Source: an uncultured Clostridia bacterium (lineage in GTDB: Bacteria; Bacillota; Clostridia; Christensenellales; Borkfalkiaceae). From it: DNA of 64,000 nucleotides. Positions 32,604 through 41,236 of the stretch are shown here, piece after piece. Location of the stretch: positions 1 to 64,000 of the forward strand of contig CALZDP010000003.1 of the NCBI GenBank assembly GCA_945638575.1, read 5' to 3'. Under the pieces are notes generated by a model that ran no database searches, was not told the DNA's origin, and was given only the letters and a program-made list of their open reading frames with translations. Both the position numbers and the translations under genes were made by a program. Within the stretch, counting starts at the first letter, position 1. Each line of letters begins with the position of its first letter.

Positions 32604-33572
32604 ATGGTTTTAAAAAAATCAAGGTTTTTTAGTGCAAAATTTTTATCAATTTTGCTTATTATCGGGCTTATAGCCCTATTTATAGTGAAGTCAGACCTGT
32701 ATATAAAGACAACCTATAAAGGTGTAATGCTTTGGGGCGCAACCGTAGTGCCGAGTTTGCTTCCCTTCTTTTTTTTAACCGCCCTGTTAACCAAAAGCGG
32801 AATGGTTACAAAAACCATGAAACTTAATAAAATAAGCAGGTTTTTATATAATGCGCAAGGGGTGTCGCTGTATATACGGCTTATGAGCCTTTTATCCGGT
32901 TACCCCGTAGGCGCAAAAATAATAAGCGACTTACATAAAAACGGCGCTATATCTTCCGCCCAAGCGGAAAAGTATTGTACTTTTACTTCGACTTCCGGTC
33001 CGCTTTTCATAATCGGCGCAGTCGCAATAGGTATGTACCAAAACAAAACTTACGGCTATATTATGCTTTTATCCCATCTTCTTTCAAGTATGCTTGTCGG
33101 CGTGATTTTCAGAAAACTGCCCGATAACGGGCCTATAGCCCCGCTTTTTAACGATAAGGACTACGACGCGATACTTTATGAATCTATATATTCCGCTGTG
33201 ATATCGGTACTTATAGTCGGCGGTTTTATAGCCGTATTTTACACATTTTCGGAAATGGCTGACAACTTAAAACTGCTTTTGCCGTTGCAAAAATTTTTAT
33301 CGCTTTTTTTGGGCGAAGATTTAGCAAACGCTACCGCCGTAGGGCTAATCGAATGTACGAAAGGCGCGATGATGTTATCAACTTGCAGTAAAGGTAAACT
33401 TTCGGCGGCATTATCGTCCGCAATAATATCATTTGGGGGACTGTCGGTATGGTTTCAGTCTTACTGCTACCTGCAAAAAGCCGGCGTAAGGTTTTGGATA
33501 TTCGCACTTTCCAAAATACTTCACACCCTTATTTGTTTTTTAATTTGCTATACTCTTTTATACTTTCTATAA
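32604..33572 (+). CDS. YlbJ-like sporulation integral membrane protein
   Basis: A 322-residue membrane protein of the nucleoside-recognition (Gate) family with about eight helices. The opening LWGATVVPSLLPFFFLTALLTKSG, then LLSGYPVGAKIISDLHKNGAIS and TSGPLFIIGAVAIGMYQN, match YlbJ, a protein needed for spore cortex formation in Bacillus. In Bacillus ylbJ also neighbours rsmD and coaD, as here, but in this window it is convergent with them. Its last 44 bp overlap the 3' end of coaD. Two interspersed-element copies lie inside. Confidence 0.82.
   Translation: MVLKKSRFFSAKFLSILLIIGLIALFIVKSDLYIKTTYKGVMLWGATVVPSLLPFFFLTALLTKSGMVTKTMKLNKISRFLYNAQGVSLYIRLMSLLSGYPVGAKIISDLHKNGAISSAQAEKYCTFTSTSGPLFIIGAVAIGMYQNKTYGYIMLLSHLLSSMLVGVIFRKLPDNGPIAPLFNDKDYDAILYESIYSAVISVLIVGGFIAVFYTFSEMADNLKLLLPLQKFLSLFLGEDLANATAVGLIECTKGAMMLSTCSKGKLSAALSSAIISFGGLSVWFQSYCYLQKAGVRFWIFALSKILHTLICFLICYTLLYFL
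32658..32681 (-). repeat. Interspersed element copy inside ylbJ (5')
   Basis: ATTATCGGGCTTATAGCCC then TATTT. Encodes IIGLIALF within the first membrane helix. Confidence 0.75.
33122..33149 (-). repeat. Interspersed element copy inside ylbJ (middle)
   Basis: CGATAACGGGCCTATAGCCC then CGCTTTTT. Encodes DNGPIAPLF in a loop. Confidence 0.85.
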
Positions 33573-34026
33573 CTTCGTACGGCACAAACTTTTCGTAAGG
33601 CTTGCCCTTTAAAATAGCCTCTCTTACGGCGGTGGAACTTATGTTTTTAAGTTCTTTTGGGCAGTTAAAGACTATAAACTGTAAATTAGGATTACCTTTG
33701 GAAACGTTTTCAAAAACCTTTCTTTCGTAAGCCTCGTCGGCGGAATTACGTACTCCCCTGACAAGGTATTCGGCGCCGACCTCTTTTAAAAAGTCCGCCG
33801 TCATACCGCTATACGAACATACTTTTACCGAAGAATATTTTGCACACGCCTTTTTAAGCATATCCAACCTTTCTTGTAAATCGAAAAGATAATGCTTATT
33901 CTCATTAACGCCGATAGCGACTATTACTTCGCTGAAAGTCATGGCGGACATACCTATAACGTGCATATGCCCATATGTTACAGGGTCAAAAGAACCTGCA
34001 AAAACGCATTTGGAATTTATAAACAT
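33529..34026 (-). CDS. coaD: Phosphopantetheine adenylyltransferase (CoaD)
   Basis: A 165-residue nucleotidyltransferase for the fourth step of coenzyme A synthesis, joining ATP and 4'-phosphopantetheine. It has AGSFDPVTYGHMHVI with the (T/H)xGH motif, VRGVRNSADEAYERKV and the ISSTAVRE motif that binds ATP phosphates. The length is standard. It follows rsmD by 8 nt. Its 3' end overlaps the convergent ylbJ gene by 44 bp. Confidence 0.95.
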   Translation of the reverse strand: MFINSKCVFAGSFDPVTYGHMHVIGMSAMTFSEVIVAIGVNENKHYLFDLQERLDMLKKACAKYSSVKVCSYSGMTADFLKEVGAEYLVRGVRNSADEAYERKVFENVSKGNPNLQFIVFNCPKELKNISSTAVREAILKGKPYEKFVPYEVIESIKEYSKLKNK

Positions 34027-34034
34027 ATTCAGCC

Positions 34035-34565
34035 TTAAACCCTTTTATAGATATTGAAACAGTTTTTGCCGTATCTTCGTTGTGAAACTTTTATAAAATT
34101 ATTAAACGTTAAATCCACTTCTTTATCGCTTTCAAAAACCGCATAACCGCCGTCGTTCAAAAGGTCAAATTCAGATATTATTTTTAGTGCGGAAAAGCCC
34201 AAATCGCTTTTATAAGGGGGATCGATAAAAATAAAATCAAACTTTTTATTGCAAGTTTTAAGATAGTCTAACCCGTTTTTTAAAATTACGGTGGCGGTTT
34301 CTTTAATCATTGCAAGATTTTTGTTTATTAACTCGACGCTTTCACGCCGAATATCCGTAAAAACCACCTCTTTCGCCCCGCGTGAAACGGCTTCTATCCC
34401 CACCGCACCGCTTCCTGCGAAAAGGTCTAAAAAAGTGCAGTTTGGTATTACGGAAGAAAACATATTAAAAAGAGCCTCTTTTGCGCGGTCGGAAGTAGGA
34501 CGGATTTCATAACCGTCGAATTCCTTTAAAATTCTGCCCCGATGCTTTCCGGCAATTATTCTCAT
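34035..34565 (-). CDS. rsmD: 16S rRNA m2G966 methyltransferase RsmD
   Basis: A 176-residue SAM-dependent methyltransferase that modifies G966 of 16S rRNA. It begins MRIIAGKHRGR and has RPTSDRAKEALFNM, the SAM-binding FLDLFAGSGAVGIEA and the catalytic FIFIDPPYKSD (motif DPPY). It lies 5 nt after hprK and 8 nt before coaD, so uvrC-hprK-rsmD-coaD form one tight operon. Confidence 0.95.
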   Translation of the reverse strand: MRIIAGKHRGRILKEFDGYEIRPTSDRAKEALFNMFSSVIPNCTFLDLFAGSGAVGIEAVSRGAKEVVFTDIRRESVELINKNLAMIKETATVILKNGLDYLKTCNKKFDFIFIDPPYKSDLGFSALKIISEFDLLNDGGYAVFESDKEVDLTFNNFIKVSQRRYGKNCFNIYKRV

Positions 34566-34570
34566 ACCGA

Positions 34571-35497
34571 TTAGTCGTCCTTTTTATCGCCGAAAGCGTT
34601 ATTTATAAGTTCGTCGGTAGCGCTTACGCCCAACTGTTCTTCAAGCCTGTATTTTTTTGCAGCCGCCTCGATAATGGTAGGAATGTTTCTGCCCGGTCGA
34701 ATGGGTATAACAAAAGATTTAACGTCGGTATCGAGTATTTTTGTGTAACTTTTCTCGTTGCCTAAGCGGTCGTATTGAAGTTCGGGCGTCCACGCAATAA
34801 GTTCGAGCAAAATATCTATGCTCTTTTCGGGACGGACCGAGGCGGAACCGTACATAGTCTTAACGTTGATTATGCCTATGCCCCTGACTTCCATAAAGTA
34901 TTGAGTGTTTTTAGGGGACTTGCCCACTAATTTTTCACCGTTTTGATGAACGATAACGGTATCATCCGCAACAAGCCTGTGTCCGCGCGAAATAAGTTCG
35001 AGCGCCGTTTCGCTTTTGCCGATACCAGCCTTACCCGTGATTAAAACGCCTACGCCGTACACGTCCATAAGTACGCCGTGAATCCTGTCGACGGGCGCTA
35101 ATTCTTCGGAAAGGTATAAAGTTAACTCGTGCATTAAAAGGGTTGTTACCTTTTCCGACCAAAAAAGCGGACAACCGTATTCTTTGGCGAAAGAGTCTAT
35201 TTCTTCGGTAACTTCAAGTCCGCGTGCGATGATTAAGCAACAAAGATTTCTTGAAAACAGTTGTTTAATCGACTTATAGCGGGCTTTTTCAGGTAAACTT
35301 TTAATAAATTCATATTCTGCCGAACCTATAACCTGCACACGCCTGTTAGCGAATTTTTCATAGTAACCTGCAAGTTGCAATCCGGGACGTGAAATGCTTA
35401 CGTCGGACAAAATGACTTCGCCATGACCTTCGTTGATTATTTTAAGTTGCATTCTGTCGGCAAACTCTTTAACGCTTACCGTTTTAACTAATTCCAT
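34571..35497 (-). CDS. hprK: HPr kinase/phosphorylase
   Basis: A 308-residue bifunctional enzyme that phosphorylates or dephosphorylates Ser46 of HPr, the central switch of carbon catabolite control in Firmicutes. Visible: Walker A GKAGIGKS (155-162), GHRLVADDTV with the catalytic Asp, the HprK signature IRGIGIINVKTMYG-like segment MEVRGIGIINVKTMYG, and the C-terminal K3 region RPGRNIPTIIEAAA. It overlaps uvrC by 14 bp. An interspersed-element copy lies at 35262-35289. Confidence 0.96.
   Translation of the reverse strand: MELVKTVSVKEFADRMQLKIINEGHGEVILSDVSISRPGLQLAGYYEKFANRRVQVIGSAEYEFIKSLPEKARYKSIKQLFSRNLCCLIIARGLEVTEEIDSFAKEYGCPLFWSEKVTTLLMHELTLYLSEELAPVDRIHGVLMDVYGVGVLITGKAGIGKSETALELISRGHRLVADDTVIVHQNGEKLVGKSPKNTQYFMEVRGIGIINVKTMYGSASVRPEKSIDILLELIAWTPELQYDRLGNEKSYTKILDTDVKSFVIPIRPGRNIPTIIEAAAKKYRLEEQLGVSATDELINNAFGDKKDD
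35262..35289 (-). repeat. Interspersed element copy inside hprK
   Basis: Plus strand GTTTAATCGACTTATAGCGG then GCTTTTT. Encodes ARYKSIKQ. Confidence 0.7.
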
Positions 35498-37319
35498 TAT
35501 TATCCTCGCTTCTGAAAAAATCGTATATTATTTTGGCGCGTTTTTCGCCGATGCCGTTGACCGCGGAAAGTTCTTGTATACTTGCTTCCTTAATCCCATC
35601 CACCGTTTTGAAGGTTTCAAGCAAGGTTTTTTTGTTGACTTTGCCGATACCGCGGATTTTGTCGAGCATGGACTCTAAATTGCGTTTTAAATGCCTTGAC
35701 CTGAAATATGTGATGGCAAACCTGTGCGCCTCGTCCCTTATGCGCTGTAAAAGCCGTAAAGCGTAATCGCTGTGCGGTATTACTATCGGTTGGTTTGAAA
35801 ATACGGTATAAACCTCTTCTTCACGCTTAGCAAGGGAAATAAGGTCGATATCGGTAACGCCTTTTCGGTCGAAAATTTCTTTTACGGAAGACAACTGACC
35901 TTTTCCGCCGTCGATTATTATAAGGTCGGGCTTAGGAAATTTTTCTTCTTCTATGGTGCCGAGTTTGGAAAGACGCCTTTCTAAAGTTTCCTGCAAGGAA
36001 GCAAAGTCGTTTGCGCCTTCCACCGTTTTTATCATAAAACGGCGGTACTCTTTGGCGTCCTTTTCGCCGTCGGTAAACACTACCATGGAAGCCACCTTGT
36101 CAACGCCCGAAATGTTTGAAATATCGTAACATTCCATACGCTTTGGGTACTTTGTAAGATTAAGCACGTTTTTCAACTTTTCACAGGCGTTTACGGTAAG
36201 TTCGCGGTCGTGTATGATTTTGGAAACGGTCTTATTTAAGTAGTCTTCGGCATTGCCGTAAGCCATCTCGCAAAGTTGCCGTCTTACGCCCTGTTTGGGG
36301 ACTAAGATGCTGACCGATTTTTTATATTCCGATTTAAAAAAGTCCTCCAATAGGTCGGTTTCCGCACATTCTTCGTACAAAATTATCTCATCGGGAAGTT
36401 CCCTTCCGTCGTGATAATAACTGCGTATAAACTCTGCCGAAACTTCGCTTTTATCCGCCGACAAAGTGTCTAAAGAAAAGTTTTTTGCGCCGAGCATACG
36501 CCCGTTACGGGTTATAAGAATATTAACCGAATAGTATAACCCGTTTGTTGCCACGGCGATAATATCGGCGTTTATAAACCTGTTTAGGTTGGTAATCTTT
36601 TTCTGCTTGATTTTGTCAAGCATCTTTAACTTTTCACGTACGTTTATGGCAAGTTCAAATTCGCCGAGTTCGGCAAATTTTTGCATTTTGTCTTTTAATA
36701 TTTGCTCGGCTTCGTCGTCGTTGCCGGATAAAAAGTCAAGGGCTTTATTGAGGTTTTCGCCGTACTCTTTTTCGGTAATTCTTCCCGTACAGGGGGCTGT
36801 GCATTTTTTTATGTGATAGTTTAAACATTCACGCTTTTCACGCCGTTTTTCCAAGGGAATACGGCAGGAACGAATATAAAAGCAGTCGTTTAAAAGGTCT
36901 AAAATTTCCTTGACGGATACCCCCATAAAAGGTCCGAAATATTTTGCGCCGTCCCGCTTTATACGCCTTACTATTTCAAAATAAGGAAAAGCGCGCTTTA
37001 AATCAACCTTAATGTACGGATAAGTTTTATCGTCCTTTAATAAAATGTTGTACTTTGGCTTGTACTTTTTGATAAGGTTGTTTTCCAACGACAGGGCGTC
37101 GACTTCGGACTTGGTGATAATGTAATAAAAATCTTCGATATTGGAAACCATCGCCATGACTTTGTCGGTCTTGACGGAAGAATAAAAATATTGCTTTACG
37201 CGGTTTTTTAAAACTTTTGCTTTACCGACGTAAATTACCTGCTTGTCCTTATTAAGCATTACGTAAACGCCGGGGTCAAGCGGTAACATTTTTATCTTTT
37301 TTTGTAAAGTGGAATTCAT
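35484..37319 (-). CDS. uvrC: Excinuclease ABC subunit C (UvrC)
   Basis: A 611-residue nucleotide-excision-repair nuclease. Order: GIY-YIG domain at the N terminus (LDPGVYVMLNKDKQVIYVGKAK), a Cys-containing cluster (CLNYHIKKCTAPCTGRI), UVR motif (about 200-235, DKMQKFAELGEFELAINVREKL), RNase-H-like nuclease (MECYDISNISG, LIIDGGKGQL), and C-terminal helix-hairpin-helix (LDKIRGIGKVNKKTLLETF and LSAVNGIGEKRAKII). The length is standard. It is first in the uvrC-hprK-rsmD-coaD operon. Confidence 0.97.
   Translation of the reverse strand: MNSTLQKKIKMLPLDPGVYVMLNKDKQVIYVGKAKVLKNRVKQYFYSSVKTDKVMAMVSNIEDFYYIITKSEVDALSLENNLIKKYKPKYNILLKDDKTYPYIKVDLKRAFPYFEIVRRIKRDGAKYFGPFMGVSVKEILDLLNDCFYIRSCRIPLEKRREKRECLNYHIKKCTAPCTGRITEKEYGENLNKALDFLSGNDDEAEQILKDKMQKFAELGEFELAINVREKLKMLDKIKQKKITNLNRFINADIIAVATNGLYYSVNILITRNGRMLGAKNFSLDTLSADKSEVSAEFIRSYYHDGRELPDEIILYEECAETDLLEDFFKSEYKKSVSILVPKQGVRRQLCEMAYGNAEDYLNKTVSKIIHDRELTVNACEKLKNVLNLTKYPKRMECYDISNISGVDKVASMVVFTDGEKDAKEYRRFMIKTVEGANDFASLQETLERRLSKLGTIEEEKFPKPDLIIIDGGKGQLSSVKEIFDRKGVTDIDLISLAKREEEVYTVFSNQPIVIPHSDYALRLLQRIRDEAHRFAITYFRSRHLKRNLESMLDKIRGIGKVNKKTLLETFKTVDGIKEASIQELSAVNGIGEKRAKIIYDFFRSEDNNGIS
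36335..36362 (+). repeat. Weak element variant inside uvrC
   Basis: AAAAAAGTCC then TCCAATAGGTCGGTTTCC. Encodes ETDLLEDFF. Confidence 0.45.
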
Positions 37320-37440
37320 ATCTAAAAATTATTTTGCGCAAACGTTGCGGTTTTTTAACTTTTGCATTTACTTTAACTTTTTTTAAAAAGCCTTTTTAAA
37401 AGCGATTTGCGACCTGTTTTCAACCTTTTTATTTTAATAA

Positions 37441-37466
37441 GGGCTAACGTAGATATACGCCAGCCC
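37441..37466 (-). terminator. Terminator of rny
   Basis: Minus strand: GGGCTGGCGTA/TACGTTAGCCC, an 11-bp stem with two G-T pairs and a 4-nt loop, followed by TTATTAAAAT. It lies 24 nt after the rny stop. Confidence 0.65.
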
Positions 37467-37489
37467 TATTTTTAATTTATTCAGCGTAA

Positions 37490-39103
37490 TTATTTAGCGT
37501 ACTCAACCGCGCGCCACTCTCTTATTACGTTTACTTTTATCTGACCGGGGTATTCAAGTTCCGCCTCGATCTTTTTAGCGATGTCTTTTGCAAGGAACAA
37601 GGCTTTGTTATCGTCAATTTGGTCGGGTTTAACCATTACGCGGATTTCCCTACCGGCTTGGATAGCGTAACTCTTTTCAACCCCTTGGAAAGAGGTTGCG
37701 ATGTTTTCAAGTTGTTCCAAACGCTTAATGTAGTTGGTTCCCGTTTCCCTTCTTGCGCCCGGTCTTGCGCCGGAAATTGCGTCCGCCGCTTGAACAAGTA
37801 CCGCTTCGATGGTCTTAGGTTCTACGTCGCCGTGGTGGGCGGCAATACAGTTAACGACGTTTTTACTTTCCTTGTACTTTTTGGCAAGGTCTACGCCGAT
37901 ACTGATGTGCGTACCTTCGACTTCGTGGTCGACAGCCTTACCTATGTCGTGTAAAAAGCCGCCGCGTTTTGCTAAGTTTACGTCCGCACCGAGTTCAGCC
38001 GCCATCATACCCGCTAAGTTAGCGACTTCAATGGAATGTTTTAAAACGTTTTGACCGTAACTTGTCCTATATTTAAGCCTGCCGATAAGTTTGATAAGTT
38101 CGGGATGAATACCGAAAAGACCGACCTCGTACATGGCTTCTTCGCCGTTTTGTTTAACCTGCGCTTCAAGTTCCTTTTTAACCTTTTCGACCGTTTCTTC
38201 GATACGCGCAGGATGAATTCTGCCGTCCGCAATAAGCCTTTCAAGAGAAATTTTTGCAACTTCACGCCTGACGGGGTCGAAGCCCGAGGCGATAACAACT
38301 TCCGGCGTATCGTCGATAATAAGTTCGATACCGGTTGCGTTTTCCAAAGCCCTGATGTTTCTGCCTTCACGACCGATGATTCTTGCTTTCATATCGTCGT
38401 TTGGCAGGGCTATAGTGGAAACGGTGATTTCGGAAGCGTGGTCGGTTGCGCAACGCTGAATAGCAAGGCTTATGATGTTTTTAGCCTTTTTATCCGCTTC
38501 GTCTTTAGCCTCTTGCTCGATTTGTCTTACCTGCATAGCGGAATCTTTCCTTGCATCTTCCAAAATGGTTTCGGTTAAGCGATGCTTGGCTTCCTCTCTT
38601 GTAAGCCCTGCGACCTTTTCGAGTTCCGCCATCATAAGTTCTTCTTGACCGGCAAGTTTCTCTCTGATTTTTTGAATCTCTGCAGACTTTTTTTCAAGTT
38701 CTTTTTGCTGTTGTTCCAATTCTTCATTCTTTTTAAGCAAGTTGGAATCTTTCTTGCTTAAAACTTCATCTTTTTGGTTAAGACGCTGTTCGAGTTTCGT
38801 AAGTTCCTGACGTTTTTCTTTTGATTCACGTTCAAATTCGTTACGAAGTTTCAAATCGGCTTCTTTGGACGCCAAAATGGCTTCCTTTTTTAATGCTTTA
38901 CACTCCTGTTCCGCATCTTCCTTCATGCGCTCGATAACGGCTTCTGCCAAACCGATTTTTTTATCACGCGCTTTTTGGGTGAGTTTGGTGCCAACTAAAA
39001 TGCCTATTACCGATACGACTATGGCAACAGCCGCCGCTATTCCGATTACTAAGGCAGGGTTTATATCGCTTGCCAGAAACAGGGAGTTTGCAAAGTTAGA
39101 CAT
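37490..39103 (-). CDS. rny: Ribonuclease Y
   Basis: A 537-residue membrane-anchored endonuclease that starts mRNA decay in Firmicutes. I place the start at ATG 39103, which has a perfect AGGAGG 6 nt upstream; an in-frame ATG 21 bp earlier overlaps that site. An N-terminal helix (about 12-35) is followed by a long coiled coil (about 40-190), a KH domain ([20 protein letters not shown]) and an HD domain ([15 protein letters not shown]) with the metal residues. The leader contains a long hairpin. Confidence 0.97.
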   Translation of the reverse strand: MSNFANSLFLASDINPALVIGIAAAVAIVVSVIGILVGTKLTQKARDKKIGLAEAVIERMKEDAEQECKALKKEAILASKEADLKLRNEFERESKEKRQELTKLEQRLNQKDEVLSKKDSNLLKKNEELEQQQKELEKKSAEIQKIREKLAGQEELMMAELEKVAGLTREEAKHRLTETILEDARKDSAMQVRQIEQEAKDEADKKAKNIISLAIQRCATDHASEITVSTIALPNDDMKARIIGREGRNIRALENATGIELIIDDTPEVVIASGFDPVRREVAKISLERLIADGRIHPARIEETVEKVKKELEAQVKQNGEEAMYEVGLFGIHPELIKLIGRLKYRTSYGQNVLKHSIEVANLAGMMAAELGADVNLAKRGGFLHDIGKAVDHEVEGTHISIGVDLAKKYKESKNVVNCIAAHHGDVEPKTIEAVLVQAADAISGARPGARRETGTNYIKRLEQLENIATSFQGVEKSYAIQAGREIRVMVKPDQIDDNKALFLAKDIAKKIEAELEYPGQIKVNVIREWRAVEYAK

Positions 39104-39152
39104 AACAAACCTCCTGGAAAACAAATATTATAAAAAAATATAGAAACATAGG

Positions 39153-39215
39153 GATTTTAACCGTCGGCTTTATAACTGCCGTATTGCTTTTATCACGCTT
39201 AAAACGGTTAAAATC
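39153..39215 (-). promoter_or_regulatory. Structured leader of rny
   Basis: A perfect 12-bp inverted repeat (GATTTTAACCGT at 39153-39164, ACGGTTAAAATC at 39204-39215) encloses a second small hairpin CGGC/GCCG. It sits within the roughly 134-nt 5' UTR, 38 nt before the ribosome site. No T-run follows it on the minus strand, so it looks like an RNA structure more than a terminator. Confidence 0.65.
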
Positions 39216-39243
39216 GCACACTTTATATAATTTTTACTACTTA

Positions 39244-39272
39244 ATTTTATACTATAAGAAAGATTTTGTCAA
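39244..39272 (-). promoter_or_regulatory. Promoter of rny
   Basis: Minus strand: consensus -35 TTGACA (39272-39267), 17 bp, -10 TAAAAT (39249-39244). Start point near 39237. The remaining DNA 39273-39414 is AT-rich with no gene seen. Confidence 0.82.
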
Positions 39273-39414
39273 ACATTATTTATGAATATATGAAATATTA
39301 GACTATACTTATACAACTTTTTAAAACCGATTTGATAAGCAAAAGCAATATTTTGAAAAATATCGGTGCTGTTTTTGTGCGTTTTTTAGTCTAAGCAGCC
39401 TGTTTTATGGCAAC

Positions 39415-39460
39415 AAAAAAGGGCATAAGTCCGCCTATAGGTCGGTTATCGCCCTTTTTT
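39415..39460 (-). terminator. Terminator of the cysK-epsC operon, enclosing an interspersed element
   Basis: Perfect 10-bp arms AAAAAAGGGC (39415-39424) and GCCCTTTTTT (39451-39460). The 26-nt loop is exactly one copy of the interspersed element (CCTATAGGTCGGTTATC). The minus strand ends in T6 right after the epsC stop. Confidence 0.8.
39425..39450 (+). repeat. Interspersed element copy inside a terminator loop
   Basis: ATAAGTCCG then CCTATAGGTCGGTTATC fills the loop between the two 10-bp terminator arms. Confidence 0.88.
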
Positions 39461-39468
39461 AAACTTAA

Positions 39469-40248
39469 TTATTTCTTTTTGTAAACGCTTTCGGTTATAA
39501 ACGCGGCAGAAGGTATCGTTACGCCTTCGTCAATAACGGTATCACCGCCGAGTACGGTTGCGTTTGCGTAAACGGTTACGTTATCTAAAACTGTGGGATG
39601 ACGTTTTTTGCCGACAAGCCCCCTTGCGTTTTTTAAGGAAATCGCACCGAGTGTTACCCCTTGATAGATTTTAACTTTGTTGCCGATTACAGCGGTTTCG
39701 CCTATAACAACGCCCGTACCGTGGTCGATAAAAAAGTATTCCCCGATTTTGGCGGCAGGGTGAATGTCTATACCCGTCCTTGCGTGGGCGGTTTCGGTAA
39801 ACACCCTTGGCAATATGGGAACGCCGAGTTCGTAAAGGGCGTGCGCCAATCTGTAAGTAAGTATCGCCTGAAAACCGGGATAGCAAAGAATGACTTCGCT
39901 TTTATCGGTGGCGGCAGGGTCGCCGCTTATAAATGCGTCTAAATCCTTTTCCAAACCCTCTTTTATGGTTGGAAGTTTATCTAAAAACCGCGCGGTAAGT
40001 TCTTCCGCCCTTTTATCGTCCGCGCGCAAACTTGCCCGTATCTGTCCGCAAATCAAATCGAACAAACCGGAAGTTTCTTCATAAGGGGTTTCGTTTTTGA
40101 GCGGCATTTTTACATCGGGGTAAAAAAGACGCTTTATCCTTGAAATGATTTCCTGCGAATTTTTAATCGAAACGTAGTCGATATTTTGGCTTGAATCTTT
40201 AAAAAGTGCCTCTATAAGCCTGTTAACGCTATCTTTTTTATAATCCAT
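39469..40248 (-). CDS. Serine O-acetyltransferase (EpsC type)
   Basis: A 259-residue enzyme that acetylates serine for cysteine synthesis. An alpha-helical N-terminal half (about 1-125) is followed by the left-handed beta-helix of hexapeptide repeats, with ARTGIDIHPAAKIGEYFFIDHGTGVVIGETAVIG, which contains the catalytic His/Asp set, and KRHPTVLDNVTVYANATVLGG. This is the long serine-acetyltransferase form named EpsC in Clostridia. It begins 1 nt after cysK, so the pair forms a cysteine operon. An interspersed-element copy lies near its N terminus (40201-40230). Confidence 0.93.
   Translation of the reverse strand: MDYKKDSVNRLIEALFKDSSQNIDYVSIKNSQEIISRIKRLFYPDVKMPLKNETPYEETSGLFDLICGQIRASLRADDKRAEELTARFLDKLPTIKEGLEKDLDAFISGDPAATDKSEVILCYPGFQAILTYRLAHALYELGVPILPRVFTETAHARTGIDIHPAAKIGEYFFIDHGTGVVIGETAVIGNKVKIYQGVTLGAISLKNARGLVGKKRHPTVLDNVTVYANATVLGGDTVIDEGVTIPSAAFITESVYKKK
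40201..40230 (+). repeat. Interspersed element copy inside epsC
   Basis: AAAAAGTGCC then TCTATAAGCCTGTTAACGC. Encodes SVNRLIEALF. Confidence 0.85.
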
Positions 40249-40249
40249 T

Positions 40250-41155
40250 TTAATCTTTAAATAATCCTGTCGACATGTATTTAAGTCCGCCGTCCGGTAA
40301 AATTATTACCGTATCGACTTCCTTTTGGGTTTCCGCCAAATAATTTACCGCAGCGTAGTACGCCGCACCCGAAGATACGCCTGCCAATAAACCTTCCAAA
40401 GAACACAAAAGTTTTGTGTATTCCTTTGCGTTTTCGTATGAAGCCGTCAAATAGCCGTCAATCAAAGAAGTATCTAATATAGAGGGGCGAAAATTTGCGC
40501 CTATTCCCTGCAGATTATGCTGCCCTGCATACCCTTTTGACAAAAGAGGGCTTTCTTCGGGCTCGACGCCTAAAACGGTAATGTTTGTTTTTTCCTTTAA
40601 ATATCTTGCCGTGCCCGTAATCGTTCCGCCCGAACCTATACCGGCGACTAAAAGCCCGACCGTGTTTAAGTCATTATAGATCTCCGGTCCGGTGGTTAAA
40701 TAATGGGCGTTGGCGTTATCTTGGTTGTTAAATTGATCAACGTAAAAGCCGTTTAAAGATTTTGCCAGTTCACGCGCTTTTTTGACAGCGCCGTCCATAC
40801 CTTCTTTATTAGGGGTAAAAACAACATTTCCGCCGTAAGCGATTATAAGGTCGATCCTTTCTTGCGAAAACCCTTCGGGAATGACGATAACGGGCTTATA
40901 GCCCAACTTTTTACCGATCGCGGTTAAAGAAATCCCCATATTGCCGGAAGTTGCTTCCACAAAATAATCGCCGACTTTTATATTATTGCGCCGTTTGGCT
41001 TCGGTTAAAATATAAAGCGCGCTTCTGTCTTTTACACTGCCTGTTAAGTTAAAATATTCCGTTTTGGCAAATAGCCTTCCTTTTAAGTTAAAACGCTTTT
41101 CGGTGTTTTCAAGCCTTAATAAAGGGGTTTTGCCTATCGTTTTTAAAATATCCAT
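40250..41155 (-). CDS. cysK: Cysteine synthase (O-acetylserine sulfhydrylase)
   Basis: A 301-residue PLP enzyme that makes cysteine from O-acetylserine and sulfide. It has GKTPLLRLEN, NLTGSVKDR with the PLP lysine at residue 42, the substrate loop EATSGNMGI (67-75) and the phosphate-binding GIGSGGTITG. Its partner enzyme is encoded 1 nt downstream. An interspersed-element copy (40884-40912) encodes LGYKPVIVIP. Confidence 0.95.
   Translation of the reverse strand: MDILKTIGKTPLLRLENTEKRFNLKGRLFAKTEYFNLTGSVKDRSALYILTEAKRRNNIKVGDYFVEATSGNMGISLTAIGKKLGYKPVIVIPEGFSQERIDLIIAYGGNVVFTPNKEGMDGAVKKARELAKSLNGFYVDQFNNQDNANAHYLTTGPEIYNDLNTVGLLVAGIGSGGTITGTARYLKEKTNITVLGVEPEESPLLSKGYAGQHNLQGIGANFRPSILDTSLIDGYLTASYENAKEYTKLLCSLEGLLAGVSSGAAYYAAVNYLAETQKEVDTVIILPDGGLKYMSTGLFKD
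40884..40912 (-). repeat. Interspersed element copy inside cysK
   Basis: Plus strand ACGATAACGGGCTTATAGCC then CAACTTTTT. Encodes KKLGYKPVIV. Confidence 0.88.
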
Positions 41156-41170
41156 AATTATATATATGAA

Positions 41171-41220
41171 AATAAAATAATTGACGTAATTAAATCAATC
41201 TTAAATAGTTACGCCAATTA
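41171..41220 (-). terminator. Probable terminator of recA
   Basis: 12-bp stem TAATTGGCGTAA/TTACGTCAATTA (one G-T pair) with a 19-nt loop; the minus strand continues TTTTATTTTC. Long loop, so moderate confidence. Confidence 0.5.
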
Positions 41221-41236
41221 AAAAATAATCTAAACC

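Noticed and set aside
41156..41236. T-box or other cysteine riboswitch before cysK
   Set aside because: The gap is only 81 bp and its hairpin fits a recA terminator; no T-box sequence is seen.
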